A stretch of DNA of 64,000 bases from positions 4,340,001 to 4,404,000 of the forward strand of contig NZ_CP054932.1 of assembly GCF_013364275.1 (NCBI RefSeq), given 5' to 3'. Source of the stretch: Actinomadura sp. NAK00032 (lineage in GTDB: Bacteria; Actinomycetota; Actinomycetes; Streptosporangiales; Streptosporangiaceae). The translations under genes were made by a program, and so were the position numbers. The notes beneath the pieces are model-generated. The model saw only the letters and a program-made list of their open reading frames with translations, made no database searches and was not told where the DNA came from. Shown in pieces: positions 23,807 through 31,568 of the stretch. Positions within the stretch are counted from its first letter, which is position 1; the number at the start of each line of letters is the position of its first letter.

Positions 23807-25500
23807 TCGTCGCGGCGGCCGTGGGGGAGGCCCTCGCGCGGCTCGGCGCCCGCACCGTCTTCGGGGTCGCCGGCAGCGGCAACTTCCACGTCACCAACGC
23901 GATGGCCGCGCACGGCGCCCGGTACGTCGCCGCCCGGCACGAGGGCGGCGCGGTGACGATGGCGGACGCGTACGCGCGGGTGAGCGGCGGCCTCGGCGTG
24001 GTCAGCGTCCACCAGGGGCCCGGCCTCACCAACGCGGTCACCGGCATGGCCGAGGCCGCCAAGAGCCGCACGCCGCTGCTGGTCGTCGCGGGCGAGGTGG
24101 CCGCCGCCGCGGTCCGCTCCAACTTCCGGGTCGACCAGGCGGCGATCGCCGCGGCCGTCGGGGCGGTGCCCGAGCGGGTCCACTCGCCGCAGACCGCGCT
24201 CGACGACGTGGCGCGCGCCTGCCGGACGGCGGTCGCCGAGCGCCGCACCGTGCTGCTGGGCCTGCCGCTGGACGTGCAGGGCGCCGAGCTCCCGGACGGG
24301 GCGGGGCGCCGGTCCGGCGCGCCGCCCGCCGGGTACCGGCCGCGGCCGTCCCAGGTGCCGCCGCTGCCGGTGCCGCCGCCGGCGGCGGTCGCCCGGCTCG
24401 CCGACGCGCTGCGGGCGGCGCGCCGCCCGGTGTTCATCGCGGGGCGCGGCGCCCGGCTGTCCGCCGCCGGCGAGCCGCTCGCCGAGCTGGCCGCCCGCTG
24501 CGGCGCGCTGCCCGCGACGTCGGCCGTCGCGCGCGGCCTGTTCGCCGGCGACCCGTTCGCGCTGGACGTCAGCGGCGGGTTCGCCACCCCGGCCGCCGCC
24601 GAGCTGATCGGCGGCGCCGACCTGGTCGTCGGCTGGGGCTGCTCGCTGACCATGTGGACGACGCGGCACGGCGCGCTCATCGCCCCGGGCGCGACCGTCG
24701 TGCAGGTCGACCTCGACGCGCGCGCCCTCGGCGCGCACCGCCCGGTCGACCTCGGGCTGATCGGCGACGCCGCCGAGACGGCGCGGGCCGTGCTCGCCGC
24801 GCTGGCGGCGCGCGGCCACCGGGCCACCGGCTACCGCACGCCCGAGGTGGGGGAGCGGCTCGCCCGCGAGGGCCGCTGGCAGGACGTCCCGTACGAGGAG
24901 CACCCCGACGCCGAGGACGACGGCCGGCCCCGCATCGACCCCCGGACGCTGACGATCGCGCTCGACGGCATGCTGCCCCGCGAGCGCACCGTCGCCGTCG
25001 ACTCGGGCAACTTCATGGGCTACCCGGCGATGTTCCTGGACGTCCCCGACGCCGACGGGCTGGTGTTCACCCAGGCGTTCCAGTCGGTCGGGCTCGGCCT
25101 CGCCACGGCGGTCGGCGCCGCGGTGGCCCGCCCCGACCGGCTCACCGTCGCCGCCCTCGGCGACGGCGGCGCGCTGATGTCGGTCGCGGAGCTGGAGACC
25201 GCCGTCCGGCTCGGGCTGGACCTGCTCGTGGTCGTCTACGACGACGAGGCCTACGGCGCCGAGGTGCACCACTTCGGCCCCGAGGGGCACCCGCTGGACA
25301 CCGTCACGTTCCCGCCGGCGGACCTCGCCGCCATCGGCCGCGGCTTCGGCTGCGCGGCGGCGACCGTCCGGTGCCGCGACGACCTGGCCGCCGTGGCGGA
25401 CTGGCTGGCCGGCCCGCGGGACCGGCCGATGGTCGTGGACGCCAAGGTCACCCGCGACCGCCCCTCCTGGTGGCTGGCGGAGGCATTTCGCGGTCACTGA
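23803..25500 (+). CDS. Thiamine-pyrophosphate-dependent enzyme (acetolactate-synthase-like)
   Basis: 565 residues in three domains: pyrimidine-binding (about 1-160, with the activating Glu in RHEGGAV), central Rossmann-like (about 190-330), and PP-binding (about 370-555). The TPP motif starts GDGGALMSVAE and its metal-binding end reads VYDDEAYGAE, with Asp where Asn is usual. Paralogues include acetolactate synthase, benzoylformate decarboxylase and sulfoacetaldehyde acetyltransferase. Co-translation with the cyclase suggests cleavage or decarboxylation of an oxo acid made by ring or amide opening. Substrate unknown. Confidence 0.85.
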   Translation: MIVAAAVGEALARLGARTVFGVAGSGNFHVTNAMAAHGARYVAARHEGGAVTMADAYARVSGGLGVVSVHQGPGLTNAVTGMAEAAKSRTPLLVVAGEVAAAAVRSNFRVDQAAIAAAVGAVPERVHSPQTALDDVARACRTAVAERRTVLLGLPLDVQGAELPDGAGRRSGAPPAGYRPRPSQVPPLPVPPPAAVARLADALRAARRPVFIAGRGARLSAAGEPLAELAARCGALPATSAVARGLFAGDPFALDVSGGFATPAAAELIGGADLVVGWGCSLTMWTTRHGALIAPGATVVQVDLDARALGAHRPVDLGLIGDAAETARAVLAALAARGHRATGYRTPEVGERLAREGRWQDVPYEEHPDAEDDGRPRIDPRTLTIALDGMLPRERTVAVDSGNFMGYPAMFLDVPDADGLVFTQAFQSVGLGLATAVGAAVARPDRLTVAALGDGGALMSVAELETAVRLGLDLLVVVYDDEAYGAEVHHFGPEGHPLDTVTFPPADLAAIGRGFGCAAATVRCRDDLAAVADWLAGPRDRPMVVDAKVTRDRPSWWLAEAFRGH

Positions 25501-25669
25501 CCGTGTAGGGACGCTCTCGCTGGGAAACATCCCGCCATCACGATCATGAGCGTGTGCGCGGAACGGCGCGGCGCGCCGGCATCGCCGTGGGGGGAGCCGC
25601 CGGCCCGTCCGGCCGGGCGCGCCCGCGTTCGCGGTGGTCGTGCCCTACGCCACAGGTCCTGGAGGAGAG

Positions 25670-26512
25670 ATGTCGCGATGGCCGATTCCCGAGCTCGCCC
25701 GGGAGATGATCGCGGAGTTCGCGGGCACGATGATCCTGATCCTGTTCGGCGTCGGCGTCGTCGCGCAGGTCGTGGCGGGGAGCGGGCTCGGGGACCCGCA
25801 GAGCCTCGGCGGGCATGACGCCATCACCTGGGCGTGGGGCTTCGGGGTGACGCTGGGCGTCTACGCGTGCGCGCGGATCAGCGGGGGCCACATCAACCCG
25901 GCGGTGACCGTCGCCTTCGCGGTCTTCTGGGGCTTCCCGTGGCGCAAGGTGCTGCCGTACTGCTTCGCGCAGGTGCTCGGCGCCTTCGTCGCCGCGCTGA
26001 TCGTCCGGTGGAACTACACCGAGATCCTGCACGCGTTCGACCCCGGGCTGACCGCCAAGACGCAGTTCGTGTTCTCCACGATGCCGGGCAACGGGTCCCT
26101 GCCGATCCACACCTGGGGCGCCTTCCGCGACCAGATCATCGGCACCGCGATCCTGCTCTTCCTCGTCCTCGCGCTCGTCGACCCGCGCAACTCGCCGCCG
26201 CTGGCGAACATGGCGCCGCTCATCATCGGGTTCGTCGTGGTGGCGATCGGGATGGCGTTCGGGTCCGCCGCCGGGTACGCGATCAACCCCGCCCGCGACT
26301 TCGGTCCGCGGCTCGCCCAGTACATCACCGGATACGAGAGCGCGTGGCGGGACCAGTACGGGGACTTCTACTTCTGGGTGCCCATCGCGGCGCCGCTGAT
26401 CGGCGGACTCCTCGGCGCCGCGCTCTACGTCCTGCTCATCGGGCGCAACATCCCGCCCGAGCAGGAGGTGACCGAGACGCTCGAGCCGCGCCTGAACGAG
26501 GACGATTCCTGA
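25670..26512 (+). CDS. glpF: Glycerol facilitator (aquaporin family)
   Basis: 280 residues, six membrane helices and two half-helices with the NPA motifs HINPAVTV and INPARDFGPRL. The aspartate after the second NPAR marks the glycerol-conducting branch. It lets glycerol cross the membrane by facilitated diffusion, to be trapped by the kinase encoded 35 bases downstream. GGAGGAGAG lies directly before the ATG at 25670. The 170-base upstream region probably holds the operon promoter; I see no clear operator. Confidence 0.94.
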   Translation: MSRWPIPELAREMIAEFAGTMILILFGVGVVAQVVAGSGLGDPQSLGGHDAITWAWGFGVTLGVYACARISGGHINPAVTVAFAVFWGFPWRKVLPYCFAQVLGAFVAALIVRWNYTEILHAFDPGLTAKTQFVFSTMPGNGSLPIHTWGAFRDQIIGTAILLFLVLALVDPRNSPPLANMAPLIIGFVVVAIGMAFGSAAGYAINPARDFGPRLAQYITGYESAWRDQYGDFYFWVPIAAPLIGGLLGAALYVLLIGRNIPPEQEVTETLEPRLNEDDS

Positions 26513-26547
26513 CGGGGACCCGCCCCGCCGGCAGAAAGGGCAGAGTA

Positions 26548-28065
26548 ATGGCCGACTTCGTCGGAGCGCTCGACCAGGGCACGACCAGCACCCGTTTCAT
26601 GATCTTCGACCATGGCGGGAACGAGATCGCCCGCCACCAGTTGGAGCACGAGCAGATCCTGCCGCGGGCGGGCTGGGTGGAGCACAACCCGACCGAGATC
26701 TGGGAGCGGACCCGCGCCGTCGTCCAGAGCACGCTGAACAAGGCGAACCTCGGCCACGCCGACCTGGCCGCGTTCGGCATCACCAACCAGCGCGAGACGA
26801 CCGTGGTGTGGAACCGGCGGACCGGCCGCCCGTACTACAACGCGATCGTCTGGCAGGACACCCGCACCGACCGCATCGCGTCGGCGCTCGAACGCGACGG
26901 GCGGGGGACGACGATCCGGCACCGCGCCGGGCTGCCGCCGGCCACGTACTTCTCCGGCGGGAAGATCCAGTGGATCCTGGAGAACGTCGACGGGGTGCGG
27001 GAGGCGGCCGAGGCGGGCGACGCGGTCTTCGGCAACATCGACACGTGGGTGCTGTGGAACCTGACCGGCGGGGTGAACGGCGGCGTGCACGTCACCGATC
27101 CGACCAACGCCAGCCGCACCATGCTGATGGACCTGGAGACCCTCGACTGGGACGACGAGCTCCTGTCGTTCTTCGGCGTCCCCCGCTCGATGCTGCCGGA
27201 GATCAAGCCGTCGTCCGCTCCGGAGCCGTACGGGATGACCCGTCCGGACGGCCCGCTCGGCGGCGAGGTCCCGCTCACCGGCATCCTCGGCGATCAGCAG
27301 GCCGCGACGGTCGGGCAGGTGTGCTTCGCGGTCGGCGAGGCCAAGAACACCTACGGCACCGGCAACTTCCTGCTGCTCAACACCGGTGAGGAACTCGTTC
27401 GCTCCAAGGCGGGGATGCTCACGACCGTCTGCTACAAGTTCGGCGACCATCCGACCGTGTACGCCTTGGAGGGGTCGATCGCGGTGACGGGGTCGGCCGT
27501 GCAGTGGCTGCGCGACCAGCTCGGCATCATCTCCGGCGCCGCGCAGAGCGAGTCCCTGGCCCGGCAGGTCGACGACAACGGCGGCGTCTACTTCGTCCCC
27601 GCCTTCTCCGGCCTGTTCGCCCCCTACTGGCGCTCGGACGCCCGCGGCGCCATCGTCGGCCTGTCCCGCTTCAACACCAACGCCCACCTGGCCCGCGCCA
27701 CGCTCGAAGCCATCTGCTACCAGTCGCGGGATGTGGTGGAGGCGATGCGCCAGGACTCCGGCGTCTCGCTGGACGTCCTGAAGGTGGACGGCGGCGTCAC
27801 CGCCAACGAGCTGTGCATGCAACTGCAGGCCGACATCCTCGGCGTCCCGGTGTCACGTCCCGTCGTCGCCGAGACCACCGCCCTCGGCGCCGCCTACGCC
27901 GCCGGCCTCGCCGTCGGCTTCTGGAACACCACCGACGAACTCCGCCAGAACTGGAACGAGGACAGGCGCTGGCACCCCACCTGGGACGACGACCAGCGCC
28001 AGACCGGCTACGCCGGCTGGAAGAAGGCCGTCGAGCGCACCTACGGGTGGGTGGACGTGGACTGA
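26548..28065 (+). CDS. glpK: Glycerol kinase
   Basis: 505 residues, normal for the FGGY family. It phosphorylates glycerol to sn-glycerol 3-phosphate with ATP. The N-terminal phosphate loop ALDQGTTSTRF, the conserved TNQRETTVVW and WQDTRT segments, and the C-terminal KVDGGVTANELCMQ and PVVAETTALGAAYAAG regions are all intact. GAAAGGGCAGA provides the ribosome site for the ATG at 26548. Second gene of glpF-glpK; no glpD or regulator gene is nearby. A nested inverted repeat begins 21 bases after the stop. Confidence 0.95.
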   Translation: MADFVGALDQGTTSTRFMIFDHGGNEIARHQLEHEQILPRAGWVEHNPTEIWERTRAVVQSTLNKANLGHADLAAFGITNQRETTVVWNRRTGRPYYNAIVWQDTRTDRIASALERDGRGTTIRHRAGLPPATYFSGGKIQWILENVDGVREAAEAGDAVFGNIDTWVLWNLTGGVNGGVHVTDPTNASRTMLMDLETLDWDDELLSFFGVPRSMLPEIKPSSAPEPYGMTRPDGPLGGEVPLTGILGDQQAATVGQVCFAVGEAKNTYGTGNFLLLNTGEELVRSKAGMLTTVCYKFGDHPTVYALEGSIAVTGSAVQWLRDQLGIISGAAQSESLARQVDDNGGVYFVPAFSGLFAPYWRSDARGAIVGLSRFNTNAHLARATLEAICYQSRDVVEAMRQDSGVSLDVLKVDGGVTANELCMQLQADILGVPVSRPVVAETTALGAAYAAGLAVGFWNTTDELRQNWNEDRRWHPTWDDDQRQTGYAGWKKAVERTYGWVDVD

Positions 28066-28085
28066 ACGGCGCAGGCCTGACCGGT

Positions 28086-28192
28086 GCATGCGGGGTCCTT
28101 CTCAACGGGCCGCCGATGACCTAGCATCCGGTCGGTGACAGCGCCGTCACCGACCGGAGTGCGCTCCGGCCCGCCGAGAGGACCCCGCATGC
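28086..28192 (+). promoter_or_regulatory. Nested three-stem inverted repeat covering the protease start codon
   Basis: Outer arms GCATGCGGGGTCC (28086-28098) and GGACCCCGCATGC (28180-28192) are exact complements; the right arm contains the ATG at 28189 and part of its ribosome site. Within them lie CGGGCCG (28106-28112) with CGGCCCG (28167-28173), and a perfect 12-bp hairpin (28128-28139 with 28146-28157, six-base loop). RNA reading through from glpK could fold all three stems and hide the protease start. RNA begun inside the region would lack the left outer arm. Confidence 0.6.
28099..28127 (+). promoter_or_regulatory. Possible promoter of the protease gene
   Basis: TTCTCA (28099-28104), 17 bases, TAGCAT (28122-28127). 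The -10 fits TANNNT and the -35 is weak. Transcription would start near 28134, downstream of the left outer arm of the nested inverted repeat. Confidence 0.3.
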
Positions 28193-29076
28193 CCAGACGC
28201 CTCGCCGCCGCGGTCATCGCCGCAGCAGTTCTCACCGGTGGGGGCGCCGCGACGCTCGCCGCCGGTGCCGCACAGGCCGCTCCCGCCCCGCTCCCGGTCC
28301 CGCTTCCGGCCGCGCTCCAGCCCGCTCCGCAGCAGGGCCGGGCGGAGGTCGACTTCACCGGCATCGTCGCGCTCAGCAACTGCTCGGGGTCGCTGGTGCG
28401 GGGGCCGCGGTCCCGCGACGGCGACGCCGCGCTCGTCCTGACCAACGGCCACTGCCTGGAGTCGGGGATGCCGAAGGCCGGCGAGGTCGTCGTCGACCGG
28501 CCCTCGTCCCGGACGTTCCGCCTGCTCGACCGGACGGGCCGCGGCGACCTCGGCACCCTCACCGCGACCAGGGTCGAGTACGCCACGATGACCGACACCG
28601 ACGTGACCGTCTACCGGCTGAACACCAGCTACGCCGCGATCAAGAGCAGGTACGGGGTGTCCGCGCTGCGCCTGTCCACGGCCAGGCCGCACGACGGCAC
28701 CGACATCCGGGTCGTGTCCGGCTACTGGCGGAAGATCTACGGCTGCCGGATCGACGCGACCGTGTACCGGCTGCGCGAGGCCGGCTGGACGTGGCGGGAC
28801 TCCCTCCGCTACACGCCGGAGTGCGAGACGATCCACGGCACGTCGGGCTCGCCGGTCATCAGCACCCGGACCGGGCAGGTCGTCGGCGTCAACAACACCG
28901 GCAACGACGACGGCGAGCGCTGCACCCTCGACAACCCCTGCGAGGTCGCCCGCGACGGCGAGATCACCGTCCGCCACGGCAGCCACTACGGGCAGCAGAC
29001 GTACGGGCTCGCGCGCTGCCTCGGCGCGGGCAACGACGTCGTGCTCGGCAAGGCGTGCACCCTGCCCAAGCCGTGA
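28189..29076 (+). CDS. Secreted trypsin-like serine protease
   Basis: 295 residues. A Sec signal peptide (MPRR, hydrophobic stretch to about 25, cleavage after AQA near 30) sends it outside the cell. The chymotrypsin-fold triad is seen as His88 in TNGHC, an Asp at about 136-138 in TDTDVTVYRL, and Ser219 in GTSGSP; several cysteines suggest disulfides. There is little propeptide, so it may be made active or be regulated otherwise. The ATG at 28189 follows GAGAGGA. Its leader forms a nested stem-loop and its 3' end is triplicated as a 14-base unit. Confidence 0.88.
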   Translation: MPRRLAAAVIAAAVLTGGGAATLAAGAAQAAPAPLPVPLPAALQPAPQQGRAEVDFTGIVALSNCSGSLVRGPRSRDGDAALVLTNGHCLESGMPKAGEVVVDRPSSRTFRLLDRTGRGDLGTLTATRVEYATMTDTDVTVYRLNTSYAAIKSRYGVSALRLSTARPHDGTDIRVVSGYWRKIYGCRIDATVYRLREAGWTWRDSLRYTPECETIHGTSGSPVISTRTGQVVGVNNTGNDDGERCTLDNPCEVARDGEITVRHGSHYGQQTYGLARCLGAGNDVVLGKACTLPKP

Positions 29077-29105
29077 CGCCCAAGCCGTGACGCCCAAGCC
29101 GTGAC
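29064..29105 (+). repeat. Three tandem copies of a 14-base unit over the protease stop codon
   Basis: GCCCAAGCCGTGAC occurs three times head to tail (29064-29077, 29078-29091, 29092-29105). The first copy encodes the protease C-terminus and its TGA. The copies are identical, so this is a recent slippage-type expansion. It lengthens the 3' untranslated region and leaves extra in-line stop-containing units. Confidence 0.85.
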
Positions 29106-29125
29106 GGAGCGGCCGGGGGGTGGGC

Positions 29126-29911
29126 TCACCCCTCGGCCAGCAGGCCCATCCGCAGCCGGTCGAGGGTGGCGCGCAGCAGCCGGGAGACGTGCATCTGCGA
29201 CAGCCCGATCTGCTCGGCGATCTGCGTCTGCGTCTTGTTGCCGAAGAACCGCAGCAGCAGGATCGTGCGCTCCCGCTCGGGGAGGCCGTCGATGAGCGGG
29301 CCGAGGGCGTGGCCGTCGATGAAGGCCTCCAGCGCCGGGTCGTCGGAGCCGAGGTACTCGCCGACCGTGCCGTTCTCGCCGCTCGGCGACCCGTCCGCCG
29401 GCGCCTCCAGCGACAGCGGGCGGTAGGCGTCGCAGGCGATGATGACCTCGACGGTCTCCTCCTCGTCGATGCCCATCAGCCCGGCGATCTCGGCGGTCGT
29501 CGGGGAGCGGCCGTGCTCGCGGGTGTACTCCTGCACGGTGCGCTGCAGGACCGGCCGCAGCTCCTGGATGCGGCGCGACACCCGGATGCCCCACGTCTTG
29601 TCGCGGAAGTGCCGCTTCACCTCCCCGGTCACCACCGGGTAGGCGTAGGTGACGAAGCGGTCGCCGATCCCCGGGTCGAACCGGTTGATGGCCTTCACCA
29701 GGCCCAGGTAGGCGACCTGCTGGAGGTCGTCGAGGGGTTCGCCCCGGTTGGCGTACCGGCGTGCCACGCCGCGCACGAGCGGGGCGTGCATGTCGACGAT
29801 GCGCGCCCGCAGCCGCTCCCGCCGCGGGTCGTGCTCCGCCAGCCGGTTCATCTCCGCGAGCAGGATCTCGGTCTGGCCGTCGTTGAACCGGGTGGTCTGC
29901 GCCGACGTCAT
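29126..29911 (-). CDS. SigB/SigF-type alternative RNA polymerase sigma factor
   Basis: 261 residues with sigma-70 regions 2 (about 45-115: PLDDLQQVAYLGLVKAI), 3 (about 120-180) and 4 (about 205-258: RTILLLRFFGNKTQTQIAEQIG). Length and sequence place it in the group-3 SigB/SigF family for stress and development. These factors are usually held by an anti-sigma kinase, but no rsb-type gene is adjacent. The ATG at 29911 has AGGAGA upstream. A matching promoter lies about 65 bases upstream, suggesting autoregulation. Confidence 0.92.
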   Translation of the reverse strand: MTSAQTTRFNDGQTEILLAEMNRLAEHDPRRERLRARIVDMHAPLVRGVARRYANRGEPLDDLQQVAYLGLVKAINRFDPGIGDRFVTYAYPVVTGEVKRHFRDKTWGIRVSRRIQELRPVLQRTVQEYTREHGRSPTTAEIAGLMGIDEEETVEVIIACDAYRPLSLEAPADGSPSGENGTVGEYLGSDDPALEAFIDGHALGPLIDGLPERERTILLLRFFGNKTQTQIAEQIGLSQMHVSRLLRATLDRLRMGLLAEG

Positions 29912-29975
29912 ACGGTGCTCTCCTTCGCGGACGAGGCCGGCGAGTGGCAGGGGACTGTCGCTCGGTGCCGTCCCT

Positions 29976-30000
29976 CTACCCGCCAGAAAAGCGATCACAC
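29976..30000 (-). promoter_or_regulatory. Candidate SigB/SigF-type promoter before its own sigma gene
   Basis: Read on the minus strand: GTGT (30000-29997), 15 bases, GGGTAG (29981-29976). This fits the family consensus GTTT-N14-16-GGGTAT in spacing and -10, with one mismatch in each element. About 65 bases before the sigma gene start. Confidence 0.4.
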
Positions 30001-30071
30001 GGATCCGCGGGAGCCGCGCGGGTAGCGGCACCTCAGGCGGGTAACCGGGCGGTGAGGCAGGAGGTGGAGCC

Positions 30072-30461
30072 GTGAGCACGATCACCGAATCGGTCATCGT
30101 CACCGTCCCGATCCGCACCGCCTACGACCAGTGGACGCGGTTCCGCGCGTTCCCCCGCTCCATGGACGGCGTGGAGGAGATCCGCCGGCTCGGCGACACG
30201 ACCCTGCGCTGGACGACGCGCAACGGCCCGACCCTCGCCGGCGTGGTGACGTTCCACCGCCTGGACGAGACCACCACCCGCGTCACCGCGCAGCTGGAGC
30301 TCGACCCCGAGGGCCTCGCGGGGCGGGCCGGGGACCGGACCGGCGCGCTGACGCACCGCGTGCGGGGCGACCTGCGCCGCTTCAAGACCTTCATCGAGGC
30401 GCGCGGCGCGCGGAGCGGTCCGGCGGCCGGCGCGGCGAAGGCCGACCGCCCCGGAAACTGA
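30072..30461 (+). CDS. SRPBCC (START-like) small protein
   Basis: 129 residues of the polyketide cyclase/dehydrase-like SRPBCC fold: starts ITESVIVTVPIRTAYDQWTRFRAFPRSMDGVEEI and ends in a long C-terminal helix (RVRGDLRRFKTFIEARG). The barrel binds a hydrophobic ligand in relatives, but no function is known for this group. GTG start at 30072 with GGAGGTGG upstream. It is divergent from the sigma gene and could share its stress control; only 22 bases separate it from the fluoride-channel genes. Confidence 0.8.
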   Translation: MSTITESVIVTVPIRTAYDQWTRFRAFPRSMDGVEEIRRLGDTTLRWTTRNGPTLAGVVTFHRLDETTTRVTAQLELDPEGLAGRAGDRTGALTHRVRGDLRRFKTFIEARGARSGPAAGAAKADRPGN

Positions 30462-30483
30462 CCGCCGCTAGGATGGGGAGGCC

Positions 30484-30960
30484 ATGCCCTCCCCTCCCGT
30501 CGACCCGGACGTCGATCTGCACGACCCGCGGCAGCGCGCGGAGCTGCCCCGGGCGCCCTGGGGGACGCTCGGCGCGATCTCGGCGGGCGGCGTGCTCGGC
30601 GCGCTGGCCCGGCACGGGCTGGGCACCGCGTTCCCGAGCGGGCCGGGGGAGTTCCCCTGGGCGGTCTTCTGGGTCAACGTGTCGGGCTGCCTGCTGATCG
30701 GCGTGCTGATGGTGCTGATCACCGAGGTGCGTCCCGCGCACCCGCTGGTCCGGCCGTTCCTCGGGGTGGGGGTGCTCGGCGGCTTCACCACGTTCTCGAC
30801 CTACACCGTCGACATCCAGCGGGCGGTGGAGCACGGCGCGCCGCGCGTCGGGCTGGCCTACCTCGCGCTGACGCTCGCCGCCGCCCTCGCCGCCGTCTTC
30901 ACGGGGGTGCGGCTGACCCGGGCGCTCACCCGCCGCCGGGCCCCCGAGGACGCCGCGTGA
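30484..30960 (+). CDS. crcB: Fluoride ion channel FluC/CrcB, first of a pair
   Basis: 158 residues with about 35 polar N-terminal residues and four membrane helices. The conserved GGVLGALARHGLG, FWVNVSGCLLIG (pore Asn) and LGGFTTFSTY (phenylalanine box and sodium site) identify the channel that exports cytoplasmic fluoride. The stop overlaps the start of a second crcB gene (GTGA); such pairs form dual-topology heterodimers. No fluoride riboswitch was recognised in the 22-base gap upstream. Confidence 0.93.
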   Translation: MPSPPVDPDVDLHDPRQRAELPRAPWGTLGAISAGGVLGALARHGLGTAFPSGPGEFPWAVFWVNVSGCLLIGVLMVLITEVRPAHPLVRPFLGVGVLGGFTTFSTYTVDIQRAVEHGAPRVGLAYLALTLAAALAAVFTGVRLTRALTRRRAPEDAA

Positions 30961-31322
30961 CGATCCTGCTGATCGCGCTCGGCGCCGCGCTGGGCGCCCC
31001 GCTGCGCTACCTGACCGACCGGGCGGTGCAGGCCCGGCACGACTCGGTGTTCCCCTGGGGCACGTTCACCGTCAACGTGGCGGGATCGTTCATCCTCGGC
31101 CTGCTCGCGGCGCTCCCGGTGGACGGCGGTGCGATGGCCTTCGCCGGGACGGGCTTCTGCGGCGCCCTGAGCACGTACTCCACCTTCGGTTACGAGACGC
31201 TGCGGCTGGCCGAGACCGGTGCCCGCTCCTACGCGCTGCTCAACGCCGCGGCCAGTATCGCCGCCGGCCTCGGCGCCGCCTACTGCGGCATGGTCGTGGC
31301 GCAGGCGCTCCCCGGTACGTGA
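30957..31322 (+). CDS. crcB: Fluoride ion channel FluC/CrcB, second of a pair
   Basis: 121 residues, four membrane helices: GAALGAPLRYLTD, FTVNVAGSFILGLL and GFCGALSTYSTFGYE match the FluC motifs. Shorter than the first copy because it lacks the N-terminal extension. Made by translational coupling with that gene, as expected for an obligate pair of opposite membrane orientation. An 11-bp perfect hairpin follows the stop. Confidence 0.93.
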   Translation: MTILLIALGAALGAPLRYLTDRAVQARHDSVFPWGTFTVNVAGSFILGLLAALPVDGGAMAFAGTGFCGALSTYSTFGYETLRLAETGARSYALLNAAASIAAGLGAAYCGMVVAQALPGT

Positions 31323-31323
31323 G

Positions 31324-31355
31324 TCCGCCCCGGCATGTGCGTTCGCCGGGGCGGA
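31324..31355 (+). terminator. Perfect 11-bp hairpin after the crcB pair
   Basis: TCCGCCCCGGC (31324-31334) and GCCGGGGCGGA (31345-31355) with a ten-base loop, one base after the crcB stop. Likely ends the SRPBCC-crcB transcript. The rest of the gap to 31568 is the least GC-rich stretch nearby and probably holds the next promoter. Confidence 0.6.
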
Positions 31356-31568
31356 ACGGGGGCAGAAAGCTGGTGCGGCCCAGGCTCGCAGTTCAGGGCA
31401 CTTGGCTCCGAGCCGACGAGTGGGCCGCGAGGTGACTCTGCCCCGCGGGCCGTGACCGTAAACCGGAAGGTGTCTGAAGTGTCACGCGGAGGGCAGCACG
31501 GCATGCCGTGCGGGGCATGGCCGGGGCCGTGCCGGCATGGGCGGGACCGCCCCGGGTAGCAGGTGGCC

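Noticed and set aside
25546..25818. Small open frame in the glpF leader
   Set aside because: Arg-rich, no ribosome site, and it runs into glpF in another frame; judged non-coding.
29064..29105. Possible CRISPR or VNTR array
   Set aside because: The copies are directly adjacent with no spacers and only 14 bases long; a simple tandem duplication explains them.
30462..30483. Fluoride riboswitch before crcB
   Set aside because: The gap is only 22 bases and lacks the conserved pseudoknot elements; crcB is probably read from the SRPBCC promoter.
31323..31568. Hidden small gene between crcB and the pyruvyl-transferase-like gene
   Set aside because: Short frames here have no ribosome site or recognisable protein pattern; the stretch holds a terminator and probably a promoter.
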